Positions 1 to 11,568 of a stretch of DNA of 64,000 bases are shown one piece after another. Position 1 is the stretch's first letter; every line of letters starts with the position of its first letter. A program made the position numbers and the translations under genes. Under the pieces are notes generated by a model that worked only from the letters and a program-made list of their open reading frames with translations, did not search any database and had not been told where the DNA came from. This DNA is from Bigelowiella natans CCMP2755 (lineage: Eukaryota > Cercozoa > Chlorarachniophyceae), in assembly GCA_000320545.1 (NCBI GenBank), contig ADNK01000816.1:10001-74000 (forward strand), given 5' to 3'.

Positions 1-364
1 TTGACAAAACAAAATGATTTTGATCTTCTCCTCAGTTCGTGTATTCACACTTCAAGGTTATTATGTATACAGCAGTTAGAGGGGTGGGGTGAGAGCCGGG
101 TGGAGGGGGGGGGGAAGAACCTCTGATAGCCCCTATGGCGTCGTGCAAAATAGAGCGTGATTTCTGCAGCGACCGTATTCGTCGCTTCTCACCCTTGTTA
201 GTGGGAATGTGTAAGGATGGTGATAATAATAAGAAAACTACTACTACTACTACGACTACAACTACTCACAATGCACCCACTTTCTTAGGCTGTATGAGAT
301 TCATGTCAGGCTCGAACGACTCGAACCATTGATACCTTCACAGAAGCAAGAAACCGACAGACGA

Positions 365-382
365 TCATTGATGATGATGATA

Positions 383-419
<37 letters not shown>

Positions 420-420
420 C
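365..420. repeat. ATG/ATC trinucleotide microsatellite
   Basis: Nearly pure (ATG)n tract downstream of the small minus-strand gene. It makes spurious poly-Met and poly-His ORFs. Confidence 0.9.
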
Positions 421-524
421 AACGGCACATATTCAATATCCCCCCCCTCCCCCCCTCCTTATCATCATCATCATCATCGTTGTGCACGAACGACGCACAC
501 GCAAACGCCATCATCACCCCATGT

Positions 525-768
525 CTAAGGGAATTGGCAAAGGAGGCCGAAGAGAGACACAGCCCGTCTGTGGGAGTTCCATGCTCGCAGCGAATTTTCG
601 ATACGGTGCAGCCGTGTCGCCTACAGGGATGGGTGCAAGGAGCGGGAGAGATCCGTTCAAAGAGGCAAAGTGCAGCAGCAGCAGCAGCAGCAACAACAAC
701 CACGAACAGCAGCTAAATATTAGATCTAGGTCACCACTCTCCACCACATGATATATTACTATTATGGC

Positions 769-804
<36 letters not shown>

Positions 805-2014
805 TGTAGTAGTAGTAGTAGTAGTAGCACCTAGGCCGGGAAGCAGGATAAGGATGTTGGACAAGATGATTTGAGCACCCCTGCTGCTGCTGCTGCCATT
901 TCCACTGGCCACACCACCCTCTGCGCCGCGTGGTGCTCTCACCTTCGTCAGCGGAGGGGGGACGTACAGAAAGTCGCTGCGTTTGGCACCACAGACAGAG
1001 AGCAGGATAGGATCATCAATCCGATTGATGAGACCAGGGCCATGCGATGTTCACCAACAATAGCAGAGAGAAACACCCATCATCCCGAGGGAAGGGGAGG
1101 GGGAGGGGGGGGGGGAGGGGGAGTGTGAAGTGTGTGGCGGATAGACCACACTTTACCTTCGGAAGGGAGGTGGAAGTCTCTTGGCGAGGACGGCTTGCAC
1201 CTTACTCGTGTCTCTTGCTTCTGCACTACGAAAACAAGCTGCATTCAGTGTCTTCCATTCCGCTCGTGCACGGTGAATATTCCTCATAGGCGCTCACCTT
1301 TTGATCGACGTGGCTTTGAGGAGATTTGAGGGCCGGGCAGCCAACGTCTTCTCTGTGTAAGGACCAAACATTTGCGAATGAGGCTAGTGGCTTCACTGTA
1401 GAATTCGATGGGGACATGGCCACTCACCACGGTTCTCTATCAAGCGCACAGGGAGGCGTTCGCCTTTAGCCTGAGCGATTATAAGACGAGGGAGAGGGAC
1501 TATGAGCGGCCCGGATATCAAGCAGAGCTGCGGCATTGATACCTGGCCAGAAACGATGGCATACTGGCCGTTGTAGTGCGATGCTTTTTTCAAGCCCGTT
1601 AGGACAACCAGATCTAAATAAACGAAGATCTTCTAAGACTGCACAGTAGATGAGATGAATGAAGCTGCCGACGAATGAAAGCACCTTCTTCTCCCCCACT
1701 CCCTCCCTCCCTCCCTCCCTCCTTTTCTCCCTCCCGACCTCCGATGCAGAGGGACTCTTGATCTTGGGCCTTGAGATCGTCTTGCGCGAGCTTAACAGCT
1801 CTTTGAACTGTCCCACGCGAATCCATTCTCCCAGCGTTTGGCACTGCGCCTACCTTGCTCTCTCTCTCTTTCTCTCTATCCACGTATCGTCGCACGCACG
1901 CACGCACGCAGCTTCGATGGCTTCTAGAGTGCAACGGGCCGCCTCCCGCCGCCCGTCATCGGTTCGTCGTCGCAGTTTGGTGAAATAACAGGGCAATATT
2001 AGTCCGTGCGACAT
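525..2014 (-). CDS. Small multi-exon gene, SH3-like 'YNGQ' motif protein
   Basis: Function unknown. I join seven exons: 2014 to about 1904, about 1841-1739, 1632-1543, 1470-1428, 1352-1298, 976-943 and 620-525. Phase is kept at every junction from exon 2 on; the first donor is not fixed because of a TGCG repeat. The core reads GLKKASHYNGQY, then GERLPVRLIE, then LAARPSNL. This is the small beta-rich pattern (V.GL..A..YNG...G...V.L.....V.P.NL) that recurs in many algal and protist proteins. The N-terminal part is basic. Introns carry CCCT and TAG repeats and the last one holds most of the microsatellites. The ATG lies about 200 bp from the divergent K+ channel gene. The last two exons are the least certain; an alternative frame would end at 514. 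Confidence 0.5.
768..828. repeat. AGT trinucleotide microsatellite
   Basis: About 20 AGT units, with one TTG interruption, inside the proposed last intron (621-942) of the minus-strand gene. Confidence 0.9.
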
Positions 2015-2217
2015 CTTAAAATCATGTCGCAGGTAATAAAACGACGTGTTTTATCTCCTTTCATCGCCCAAGATTTGTTCTGAGTTATCGCAAGCAGACA
2101 GAGCGATCACCCAGCGGGCCCATGAGGGATCACGAATGAAGCGATCGAGCGCCAGGACGCACACAGGAACTAGGTAAAAGAAGACGCGCAGAGTGAGAGA
2201 AGAGCAGGGAGCCGTTC

Positions 2218-3495
2218 ATGGATGGAACCAGGAAGACAAAGAGGAGGGGCCGCAGCAGCCGTCGATCAGCTGGCCCCCAGAAACACGATGCGACAGAGAA
2301 CATTCAGAGACGGAAACGAATCATGGCAAAGTTGCTAGCGTCCACGGGTCGATCTCCTTCCAGTGCCCACTCGGCAGGTAAAGGCAGCGCGAGGAGCGGT
2401 ATCTCGAACGAGGGCCTGGCGGTTGGCTTTCTGGTGCTCTATCTTGCAGTGGGCACAGGCTTCTACTGTTGGAGGCTGCGCTGGGACTTTGCATCGTCCT
2501 TCTACTATACGGTCCAGTCAGGACTTTCGATAGGCTTTGGTGTGCTTTCCGAGGAGGACGAACTGAGCCGACTTTTCACCACCTGCAGCGCGCTGATGGG
2601 AGCCCTGATCTCCACCACGATGCTCTCGATCCTATTCGAGTCGGCAGCAGCGCGAATCGTGCTGATGAAGCGTCGAGATCAAGAAAGGTCCGATGAAGAA
2701 GGTGATGAGGAGGCCGCACTGCAGAGCCTAGGCGAGAAGCTGCTCGCCCATACCACGTCGAAGGAAAGCCTGCTCCTGGCTTTTTGGCTGCTTATGGGAG
2801 TTCTGTACGGGTCTGTGATTGAAGGGTGGACGATAATCACCTCACTTTACTTTGCAGTTACAAGCATCAGCACCGGCGGGCTTATGGGACCCACGAACGA
2901 AGCGCCGTACCTTCTGTTCACGGCGGTCTACTGCCTGGTGGGGGTGCCTTTATTTGCAGCCGCTACAACGCAGTTTGCGACTATATGGCTGGATCATCGC
3001 GCCACGCACCGCCTCAAAGAGAAGATGTCTCAGGACAGATTCTTGCTCTCTGAGTTCAAAGAGATTGCAGCGTCACACAGCCCCAGGGCTAGGAGCGCGC
3101 AGGAGAAGGACGGCTCGATTGACCTCGCAGAGTTTCTCTGCACCCAGCTGGAGCACCTGGGACTTGTCAACGTAGAGCATCTACTTAGCATCGTGGAGAA
3201 GTTCCACGAACTCGACGAGAATGGCAACGGCGAAATCACACTTACGGAGGCGCACAAGGGAAATTTACTCTTCGGGGAGCATCAGGCGGATCATCAGGAC
3301 GCCGACCAGCTGGACCCTGAAGGAGACGTCCTCAGCGATGAGGGAGAAGCGAATGGTGCCGACGAGAAAAAACAGCGTCAGAAACGGATGAGATCTCAAA
3401 GTACGCGACCGAAGCGAAGCCGAAGGAGTGCATCAGTAGCTCTTGTAGAAAGCAATCAGCAATTGTCCAACCCGCGTAGGCCTGAGGCGCAGTAA
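2218..3495 (+). CDS. Two-pore-domain K+ channel with EF-hands
   Basis: Single-exon 425-aa membrane protein resembling TPK/K2P channels. Four hydrophobic segments flank two pore loops: TM1 near residues 63-82, pore 1 (YYTVQSGLSIGFG), TM2 around 120-145, TM3 near 185-203, pore 2 (FAVTSISTGGLMGP), TM4 near 222-250. A cytosolic C-terminus carries a canonical EF-hand loop (DENGNGEITLTE) and an earlier degenerate one (KDGSIDLAEF), so calcium gating is likely. The tail is acidic, then basic. Both selectivity filters depart from TxGYGD: the first is SIGFG without the Asp, the second STGGLMG. Channel architecture is clear; ion selectivity is inferred. The first ATG is used; a second ATG at 2323 would remove a basic N-terminus and keep all domains. 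Confidence 0.85.
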   Translation: MDGTRKTKRRGRSSRRSAGPQKHDATENIQRRKRIMAKLLASTGRSPSSAHSAGKGSARSGISNEGLAVGFLVLYLAVGTGFYCWRLRWDFASSFYYTVQSGLSIGFGVLSEEDELSRLFTTCSALMGALISTTMLSILFESAAARIVLMKRRDQERSDEEGDEEAALQSLGEKLLAHTTSKESLLLAFWLLMGVLYGSVIEGWTIITSLYFAVTSISTGGLMGPTNEAPYLLFTAVYCLVGVPLFAAATTQFATIWLDHRATHRLKEKMSQDRFLLSEFKEIAASHSPRARSAQEKDGSIDLAEFLCTQLEHLGLVNVEHLLSIVEKFHELDENGNGEITLTEAHKGNLLFGEHQADHQDADQLDPEGDVLSDEGEANGADEKKQRQKRMRSQSTRPKRSRRSASVALVESNQQLSNPRRPEAQ

Positions 3496-4141
3496 GCGAA
3501 TCAGGCATGCAAAAGGTGACTAGTGTTAAACAGTGAATTTGTATCTTGCGATAACTAGAAAATAACCCGTCAGGTAACATGCATCGCGTAATCCAATGTA
3601 CGTAGATGTAATTAAGAGCATGGCATGTGCGCTTTGCCAATGAGCATTATATAGCGTTTACAGGTGGCGAACACTAGTTCGTTATATGGTTAGGCGTGAT
3701 GCATTTTATGTCTCATGCTGCATTTCCCAAAGCGCCACATCATAATGCCGCGCCTCGCTAGATCACTTGCTGCGATGGCCCACACATATAACCTTTATTT
3801 TCAAGTGCGTTCTAGTGCACTTTGTACGCGAGGTGCATTACAACTTATTTCTCGCTCGATGCTGATAGTAGTGTCTGTACATGAATAGTCCATATGTAAC
3901 TATTCCCTTTTTGTGTGATAAACCCGTCTAGTCGTAGATTTGCTTATAGTTGACGGTTCATTGCTCTTTTAAGTATCGCGCATAAACATTTTAACGTGCA
4001 GTAAATTACACAATGGTGCATCCACTCTCTCGAGCATGTGCAGCCTTTGCCCGCCTATCCGCTCTTTTGATTCTGGTCCTACGTATGATGGGACAAGCGA
4101 GTAAGCATTTCTCTCGATACATTTTAAGTCGTTTTGGCTCA
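3496..4141. other. Intergenic, convergent 3' ends
   Basis: AT-rich stretch between the K+ channel stop and the SNARE stop. I see no coding exon or RNA gene. Both 3' UTRs must lie here. Confidence 0.6.
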
Positions 4142-5215
4142 TTACCGTTGATCGTCAATTTTTCTATTTAACGCTTTCGTTACTTCAGGGGTTTTGTTTA
4201 ATTCTTCCTTTTGATCCTGAAAACGCACAGGGAATCCATAAGTCACACTTAATGACAGATGCAAAATAAAAATAACATACCTTTGTCACTTCTAACAGCA
4301 CTTCTAGATTTTTACCAAGGTTGTCCAGTTTATTGTTAAAGTTATTTTCATATTCTTGTCCTTCTGTGGTCTTCCCTTCACTCTTAATTTCGCTCGTTTT
4401 CTTCTTTAACGGTTGCGTCTCGTTCCGACGGTGCCTAACTTTTGCAGATGCCCTGATTTTCCCCTCGTTTCTATTGTGTCTTCTTTGCACGCTAAATGCG
4501 AAGTATATCAGTATTAATAATGTCATGATGCATTTTGTTCAATCAACACCTACCTTGGAGGTGCATGATCAGGGCATGCCAGGAAGCATATCCAGCATGG
4601 GCCTTGTAGTTTCTCTATTCTTCCCAATTGCTGTTCTGCGCTGTCTATATTCTCTGCATGTAAATCATATCACCCATAAATTAAACCGAATGCATCTACC
4701 TTCGACTTACAAACCTCACCTTCGTTATCATCCAGATCCCTCTCTGCCTTCCGCAGGTCCTCATTTTGACGGGCAAGCTTGTGAGTCGTAGATACGCCAA
4801 TGTGAGTAGCTTCCAAAATTCCAGCGTTCGCTTCGTCAAGTCCGTCAAGATTTTCCTTCCGTAGATCACGAATTTGGTCATCGATAGTCTTTTCGGCTTC
4901 TTCCTTTCCTGAGAAGTTGGTTTGGGGTTCATTACGCTTGCCAAAAGCAGGGAGGTTGAAGATAGATACCTTCAGCGAGTGGAGAGCGGCGTACGTTTCG
5001 AAACCTATGTAATTCTGGCTTAGAATATAAGAAAAATCTCATTCAGTCACCCCCTTCCCCGCCCCATTCCACCACCTTGACATAGGGATGAGTTGTGGAA
5101 AATGAGCGTCCGGTGCTCTCTTGAGAAGAATTTTCCGAGTTTTTCTCCCGACCTAAAATGCAGGCGATTTCATCAAAGACGACTCGTATGTTCTCAACAG
5201 CAAACTTATAAAATG
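4142..5215 (-). CDS. SNAP-25-like Qbc-SNARE
   Basis: Exons about 5215-5060, 5004-4720, 4653-4554, 4491-4281 and 4216-4142 join in phase. The first SNARE helix (DLRKENLDGLDEANAG, then THKLARQNEDLRKAERDLDD) matches the Qb motif, with the zero-layer Gln in LARQNEDL. It is followed by a short linker with three cysteines (CWICFLAC), as in palmitoylated SNAP-25. A basic spacer leads to a second SNARE-like helix (NNKLDNLGKNLEVLLEVTK, then DQKEEL) ending RKIDDQR-stop. The product should act in membrane fusion as a Qb+Qc-SNARE attached by lipidated cysteines. The 5' end is not resolved: the upstream open frame lacks an ATG, and another exon may lie up to about 5410. Confidence 0.72.
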
Positions 5216-5469
5216 AAAGACAACGGCCTTCTTGTCATTGTGGAGCATTCCCAGAAATGTCTCCCGGCGAGGAACTAAGCAAACACATGCGATGCATTGG
5301 TTGCGACAGAGATTTTGGTGTTGTCGCGATGTTGGATGGGAACGGTCTCTCTTCGACGATGCGCATTCCCGAAGAAGAGCATCGGCTTCTCTGTGTGTGC
5401 TCCAAATTCTTAGTAGGAGAAAAAGTAGAGAGAAAGAGGGGGGGAGCGGGGTGAGAGTGAAAAGAGATA

Positions 5470-5747
5470 CTAAGTAAATGTGCATGAAGTAGTGGAGGAT
5501 TCATCTGTGCTGTGCTGTTCTGTTCCTGCTGAGGAAGCCTGGTCTCGTCCTGGACGACGTATTTGAGGCCTCAGGCTTTCCCACGAGAAGGATTTGGCGG
5601 TGTTACAGAAATCAGCCCTTCCGGGGCTTTGTATTGCGATTGTTGAAAAGCTTACCAGCTCACTACGACCGTGTTAATGCTGATGTTTTCCCCCTCTTCC
5701 TCAAGGGTTGTAGCTAGATAGTTCGCTAGTTCGGACGGGCCCTGAAA
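5470..5747 (-). CDS. Possible exon pair of an unknown gene
   Basis: Two open segments in compatible phase: 5747-5656, which reads FQGPSELANYLATTLEEEGE and ends at a GTAAGC donor, and about 5626-5470, which runs to a stop. The intron between them would be only 29-38 nt. No start codon or further exon was found upstream. No family is recognised. It may be a fragment of a gene or chance open frames. Confidence 0.25.
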
Positions 5748-6416
5748 CTACTTCATCGTGTGATACAGGTTGCAGAATGCATTGCAATCTGAATTTCTGC
5801 TATGAGATGATCTTTAAGTAATATTTATAGCATTTGCAAATGCAAGACACATTTTCCCATCAAAATCCACATGATCCTTGCATTTCTACGCTCAATCATG
5901 TTGGCTTCGCCCGCACGTACATGAATGGTAGCTAATGTAGCTGATGGCATGTACAACATTGGAGCAAATCGAACAGTGTACAGCGAATGCTACACGGTAA
6001 TAATAAGAATTACAATGCAGTCGATGTTGATCGTATCGCGAACGTTCTATCTAGCTATGGACACAGATATGATTGTACATTGTGTCTATTTTTGTTTAAC
6101 TCAGGCACATAATTACAAATATGTTTACATCGAGGAAGCACAATTTTGTTTTACATCACCAGCGATCTATTTTCTTGATAGATAAGTGCATAGCACACCT
6201 ATTGTGATCAAGTCTCGATAGGTAAGAAGGCGGTGTTTCAAGAAAGCGGCATGATAAAACATTCTATCTACCCCCGCGTGAACAATTTGCTTGATTTCTG
6301 CTTTTAATAGTTCTTCAGTTTCTCGAAAATGAACAATCAGAGGAGTACATCTCTGGGAGCATTTTGACTGAGAACACTGTAATCCGCGACGGGAATGTCT
6401 GAATCACACGCTCAAC
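5748..6416. other. Intergenic, nothing recognised
   Basis: AT-rich. The plus-strand open frame at 5925-6185 has no splice logic and no recognisable composition, so I do not call it. Confidence 0.5.
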
Positions 6417-8241
6417 TCAAAGCTGGTAAAATGCTGTCCTGGTACGATTTGCGTTGCATCCAACGAACAATGGCTTTCTTTTGCAAGACTTGCTTGGAAT
6501 GAACACATCAGGCTCGGGGGTTACAGACTTGAAATCGAACACGGCGAAATACTTTCCACCGATGTTCCAAGCGATAGGCCTGCACAGAGGGAGTCCTTCA
6601 TGATTAAATAGTTGCGATCCCGCGTCGTTGAGGATAGGCGAAGTCACGAATCTAGCCCCGTTTCCACCACCCCACCAAGTATCAACGACGGTTTCTGTGT
6701 CGCCTACAAAAGTACGATTGTGACTGGTGTGGCCTGCTCCAGGCCCGTACGTCCAGGAGTAGTACTGATCGGGGCCATACAAAGAGCATTTATCCTCGTC
6801 GGCAAGGTACACGTACTCAATGGATTTGTTGTAGTCGTTGATGAGAGACATACGCCTCTCGACCGCAGATCCGAAGAAGCGACCGGAACGGTCCCAGCGG
6901 GTCATTCCCGAAGCACCGTCCCAGTATACTGTGTGGACAGCGACTCCGTGTTCATTTGTCTCGTGGGCGCTGAAGGTGAACTGGGATCCCGATTGTCACC
7001 GATAACATGTATCATGTGGAAAGAGAGAAAGCAGACCACAAAAGAGAATCACCTCATCAAATATTTTTTGGTTTTCACAGTAGGGATGATTCCCAATTCA
7101 CACTATAGTAGCATTTCGTGAGTACATATTTTCACTCGCAGGTCAGGGGTATATTCATCTGGCAAATGATATGTTCGTCGAGGATATTGTCAAACGACGC
7201 GCTCTTCACATTAAGTCCGAACCACAGTGCGTGTATGTACCTGCTCTGGTAGTGAGCAAGCGGCTTCCTTTCTATTCTGAAGATATGTAGGATTTAGTAG
7301 ACCGATGAGCCCAGATTCTTTCACGCAGCAATAGTAAGGATACTGCCCGTGGTTTCCGCAATTTCCAGTCTTCTTTGCAGAAGTTCCAGCGGGACAAGTA
7401 GTCGGCTCTTCGATGCACCGGCAACCACGACCGTCCTCTCGAGCAACATTATTTCCTCTAATTTTCATGCTAGGGTCAGCCAAAATCTAATAAGAGAGGG
7501 GGGGGGAGTGGGGGGGAGTGGGGGGGGGGGGGGGGGGTTAATGTATTAAATTTTTTGCATACTGTTTTAGCGAGCGTTACGAATGAGTTTTGTGTTGCTC
7601 CTACCTCCACATCTGCACAATTGTAGAACACGGCATCCGTGTTATTCTTTGGGTCTATCTCATCTGGGTTGTTGCTCACGTAGCGCAATCGAATAACTCC
7701 ATGCGAAGTTGACTTTGGTGGCAGTTTTACGGTTAATGTGAAATTGGATTGAAACACCTGAGGGGGGCGAAAGTTGTGAGGAAATCTTTCAGAGCAAAGA
7801 TTCGTGGAGGTAGCATACCTGGTCATGCGCAGCGTAGTCGGACATTCTTGCAAGCGTTTCGAAATCATCATTCGATGGGTCTCTTGTGTAAGCGATAGAA
7901 ATGTCAAAATATCCTGGCCTTGTGTTCATCCAATGATTCAACTGTTGAAGAGGAGTGGAGAGGTACCAGATGTTTAGGAATAATAAAGGATCATCACCAA
8001 CACAAACTGTCATAATAATGGTTACGTTCTGCTGGAAGAGAACATCAATCTCCTGCCCCGCAACATATTTGGCCGATGGGGCACCCGGAGCAACTCCGCC
8101 ACAATAGCCCGTTCTTCGGTAGCACGATGGATCGCCAGGCATCAAAGGGTCATTCAAGACCCCACGTTGACGTGGAGAAAACATGCATATGTGCGCCGAT
8201 GCGATCAGGGATGTAAGCGGTATGAGATAGCGGAGCGTCAT
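6417..8241 (-). CDS. Secreted protein with predicted N-terminal His (possible His-brace)
   Basis: Four exons (8241-7819, 7757-7605, 7486-7241, 6980-6417), all junctions in phase 0, give 460 aa. The N-terminus MTLRYLIPLTSLIASA is a signal peptide. The likely cleavage after Ala leaves His as residue 1 (HICMFSPRQRG). Cysteines are frequent (for example DPSCYRRTGYCGG, CRCIEEPTTC, YYCC), as expected for an extracellular disulfide-rich protein. A mature N-terminal His is how copper histidine-brace proteins (LPMO and BIM1-like families) are built; here that is inference and I cannot name the family. The C-terminal exon is rich in aromatic residues and ends in a Lys/Arg/Cys region. Intron 2 holds a long G-tract (7498-7538 on the plus strand). 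Confidence 0.75.
7498..7538. repeat. Poly(G) tract in an intron
   Basis: G-runs interrupted by single A and T on the plus strand, so C-rich in the transcript. It sits between the acceptor and donor of intron 2 of the secreted protein gene. Confidence 0.85.
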
Positions 8242-9719
8242 GGTCCGTCGTTTGAGGCAGATGATACTGCGACCCTCCCAAATAGACGGGCTGACAGCAC
8301 AGTCGGCGAAGAATTGGGATGAATTGGAAGGGATTTATGTTCTACGACAATTTTCATTCGTTGTCGTTGTATTAAAAACAAATGCTTCGGAAACGCGCTA
8401 TTCGCAGTGGCACCGGAAACCTCCGTCAGGGACGGGGATTACAGAGAGTACGAAAAATATTCCAAATTGAATGATATTTTAGGCTTGCGACAAGGTGTTT
8501 CGGCACGGTTGTCTAGTTGTTGTCTTCTTGTGAGAAGAAAGCGAAATCGTCCTCCTTTCTCTTCCGATGAGTCAAGTTCCGAAAGGAGGCTCGGAGCGTA
8601 GAAGGGGGAGTGTAGAAGACGTGACATCGCTGGATTCGAAGAAACCTACGAGTATGCAAAAATGAGAAACTATGTCTTTAAAATAAACGCTACTTCCTAG
8701 ACTACTTGCCGACCAAAAATAGTGTCTCATTCAATGCTTACACCTTTGCTGAATCGTATCATCATGTATAGAGACACAAGTTATTATATAATAGCATATC
8801 TCTATCCATGTTACATGGTGACTATAGTCATCATCATTCTAGTTTCTGTCTATACGCATGCTGGTTTATTTGGTTTGCTCACGCTGAATTACATGCTGCA
8901 GTCCGCAACAACAATGTCGTTTTTCTGTTTCATATTTGCACTTGTTCTTAAACGTACCATACAATAGTTCATATTTTACATTCGTTGCCAGAATTGTATA
9001 ATTGTTATTTTTGCGAGCTTTGCAATTATTTTCGTGCATCATGAACTGCGATGAAAGCAGATGCTACTAAACTAGAATGTGGGGCCATGCTAGCATGTGC
9101 GGCGGGTGCACGATGTCATCCATCTGCAGTTACGCGCATAGCTATGTTATAGCTAGCTGCGCTATGCATTAATGTTGATTGCATGAGACAAGATGTTTTA
9201 GCGATCTTTTAATAAGATCAACTACAGATTTTATTGCGGTAAAAACGATAGCTCATGGTACAAACATATACACATCATACACAGAGCTGTTGCTATCAAC
9301 ATTATGGTAGATGCAAGCCTTCGGACGTCGAAGAAATTAAATCTAAAAAATGTTTTCTGTGAAAACGTAATGTATACTAGTACACAGTTGCCTCGTGATT
9401 TTCGTGTAGATTTGAATACAGTATGAACCAATGTGGATACGTGTCAGGAGCGAAATAGACCAAAGTACTAGGAAGAGAATCATCAAGGGTAGCGTCCGAA
9501 GGAACAGAAGAATGATAGACAGGATGACACCAAGAAAAAAGTACGAAACAGGGGAGAGCGGCAAGGAGTGTCGTTTTTGTAGTTCCAAGTTCCACGTCTC
9601 TTCCTCAGATTAATCGGGAGGTGTACACACACGTTCATACACTCCATCCACTCCATCCACAACTAGAAGGAACGAGACCAAGCACGCAGCAACTACAACT
9701 CATCAGCAGCTCAAGACGA
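8242..9719. other. Intergenic, about 1.5 kb
   Basis: Upstream side of the secreted-protein gene and downstream side of the carrier gene. AT-rich. It contains a perfect 12-bp palindrome CATGCTAGCATG at 9086-9097. No exon could be supported on either strand. Confidence 0.55.
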
Positions 9720-10054
9720 CTAGGTGGAGCCTGTCGCCGCAATTCCACATAGCTGCTTCACGATATCGTACAGCGTCAGCTGAGCCGTCACGATAGCTCT
9801 GCGGTGTTGGAAAACAAAGGAGGAGAAGGAGGAGGAGGAGGATACGACAACGACAACAACAACAAAAGGAAGAGGATGGGGGAAAATATAGTGAGGAAGA
9901 GTTTATGCGAGCGCGTGCATGAGCGCCCATGAAAGAGAGAACAAAAATGAGCATCGATTTAGTAGTCCTCATTGCATCAAATACGCACAAAGAGGGACAC
10001 CGTTTCCCCTCCATTAAACCACCAACATCACGTCTAGAATGACACGTTAGACCT

Positions 10055-10093
<39 letters not shown>

Positions 10094-10924
10094 CACACAC
10101 ACACAAAAAGCAAGTTGGCAATCATACCCGGTGTGCAGAATTCGAGCCTTCGTGCCGCGGAAGAGCCCTTTCCAACCTACACGAAAAACAACGTTTATCT
10201 CCTTTACACGTATGGTGCATTGAATATGTTTCTACTATATTATAAGAAGTGTCTATTCGACAAGAATGTATGCGTGCATGTGCATGTGCGGTGTTTGTGC
10301 AGCGCTCATATGTGCCTAGTGATCGATCATTGGTTTTCGTCGGAACCCACCATCCTTGGAGAGAATGTCGCGAGCAGCCTCTGCAGTGGTAGGCTTGCTG
10401 CCGTCCTCCTTATACTTGTTCACAGAGGAGAGCAGCATATCGCCCGGCTGCGAAGCGAGGGTAGAGAAGAACGCCGCGGTCAACGCCGCTGATAGCGTGA
10501 TGGCCCATTTGATGTTGGGAGTCACGCCCATTCCCATTGCCGCCACAGACGCGTACGCATACGCTGTGAGGAAGTCGAAAGACACCTGATGATGGTTGGT
10601 GGTTTTGATGGTGGTGGTGATGATGCTGATGCGTTAAGTTGGAAATACAACAACAACGACAACCACTACAACAACAGCGGCAACTAATACGCTCACTGCT
10701 AGCAGTTAGCTCATCGTCAGCGACGGGTGCATGGAATGCTATAATGACCTGCTTCACCATGGTGTATGGCACTTGCTTTGCCATTTGGGCTGGGAGTCCA
10801 GCAAACAGCACACTGAAGACTCCACGCTCCGTCACCATCTGCGGCAGAGACGTCAATTGTATGCTTATAATGCGAGCTCTCAAGAGGCGTCAAAAAAAAA
10901 AAAAGGCGTTGCTCTAACGCTTCA

Positions 10925-10976
<52 letters not shown>

Positions 10977-11530
10977 TCTCTCTCGCCTTTTCGCTGTTGC
11001 ACCTTGGGAATAGCGTCAAAGAGGCCCTTGGCATATTTCGGGTTGGACACCAGGCGTATCCTCGCTGCCTCGAGAGGGCAGAGAGCAAGAGCAGCCACAG
11101 TTCCAGCGAGCGATCCGGCAATCAGGAAGTCCAGCAACCTGATGTTAATGATGGAGATAATCATCACCATCATCATGATCGTGACGGTGGAGAGTGGAGT
11201 AGCACACGTGGGTTGAGAGAGATCGGGCCATTCAAACATTACTCTCTGGACTGCTCTCATCAGTTCGTTCACCATTTACGACAGAACTAAATACGGCATT
11301 TCTTATTCCTCACTTGCTGGTGCCTCCCGTCATCTGGAAAATAAAGGGCTTCGCGAGCTCGTAGAATCCAAACTTCATCGCGCCCTCGAAAAGATACCTG
11401 GTGGTGTGATGATGAGAAGATGATGAAGATGGTGATGAGAAGATGATGAAGATGATAATGATGATGATGACGGTGATGATGATATGATGGTAGTAAGCGT
11501 GACGATCGGTGAGGTAGACCAACATCTACG

Positions 11531-11568
<38 letters not shown>

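Noticed and set aside
365-942. Overlapping ORFs of poly-Met, poly-His, poly-Thr
   Set aside because: They are translations of ATG, AGT and AGC microsatellites in several frames.
4321-4791. 156-aa plus-strand ORF
   Set aside because: Antisense to the SNARE exons, which have much stronger coding evidence.
5925-6185. 86-aa plus-strand ORF
   Set aside because: No splice context and no family; AT-rich intergenic composition.
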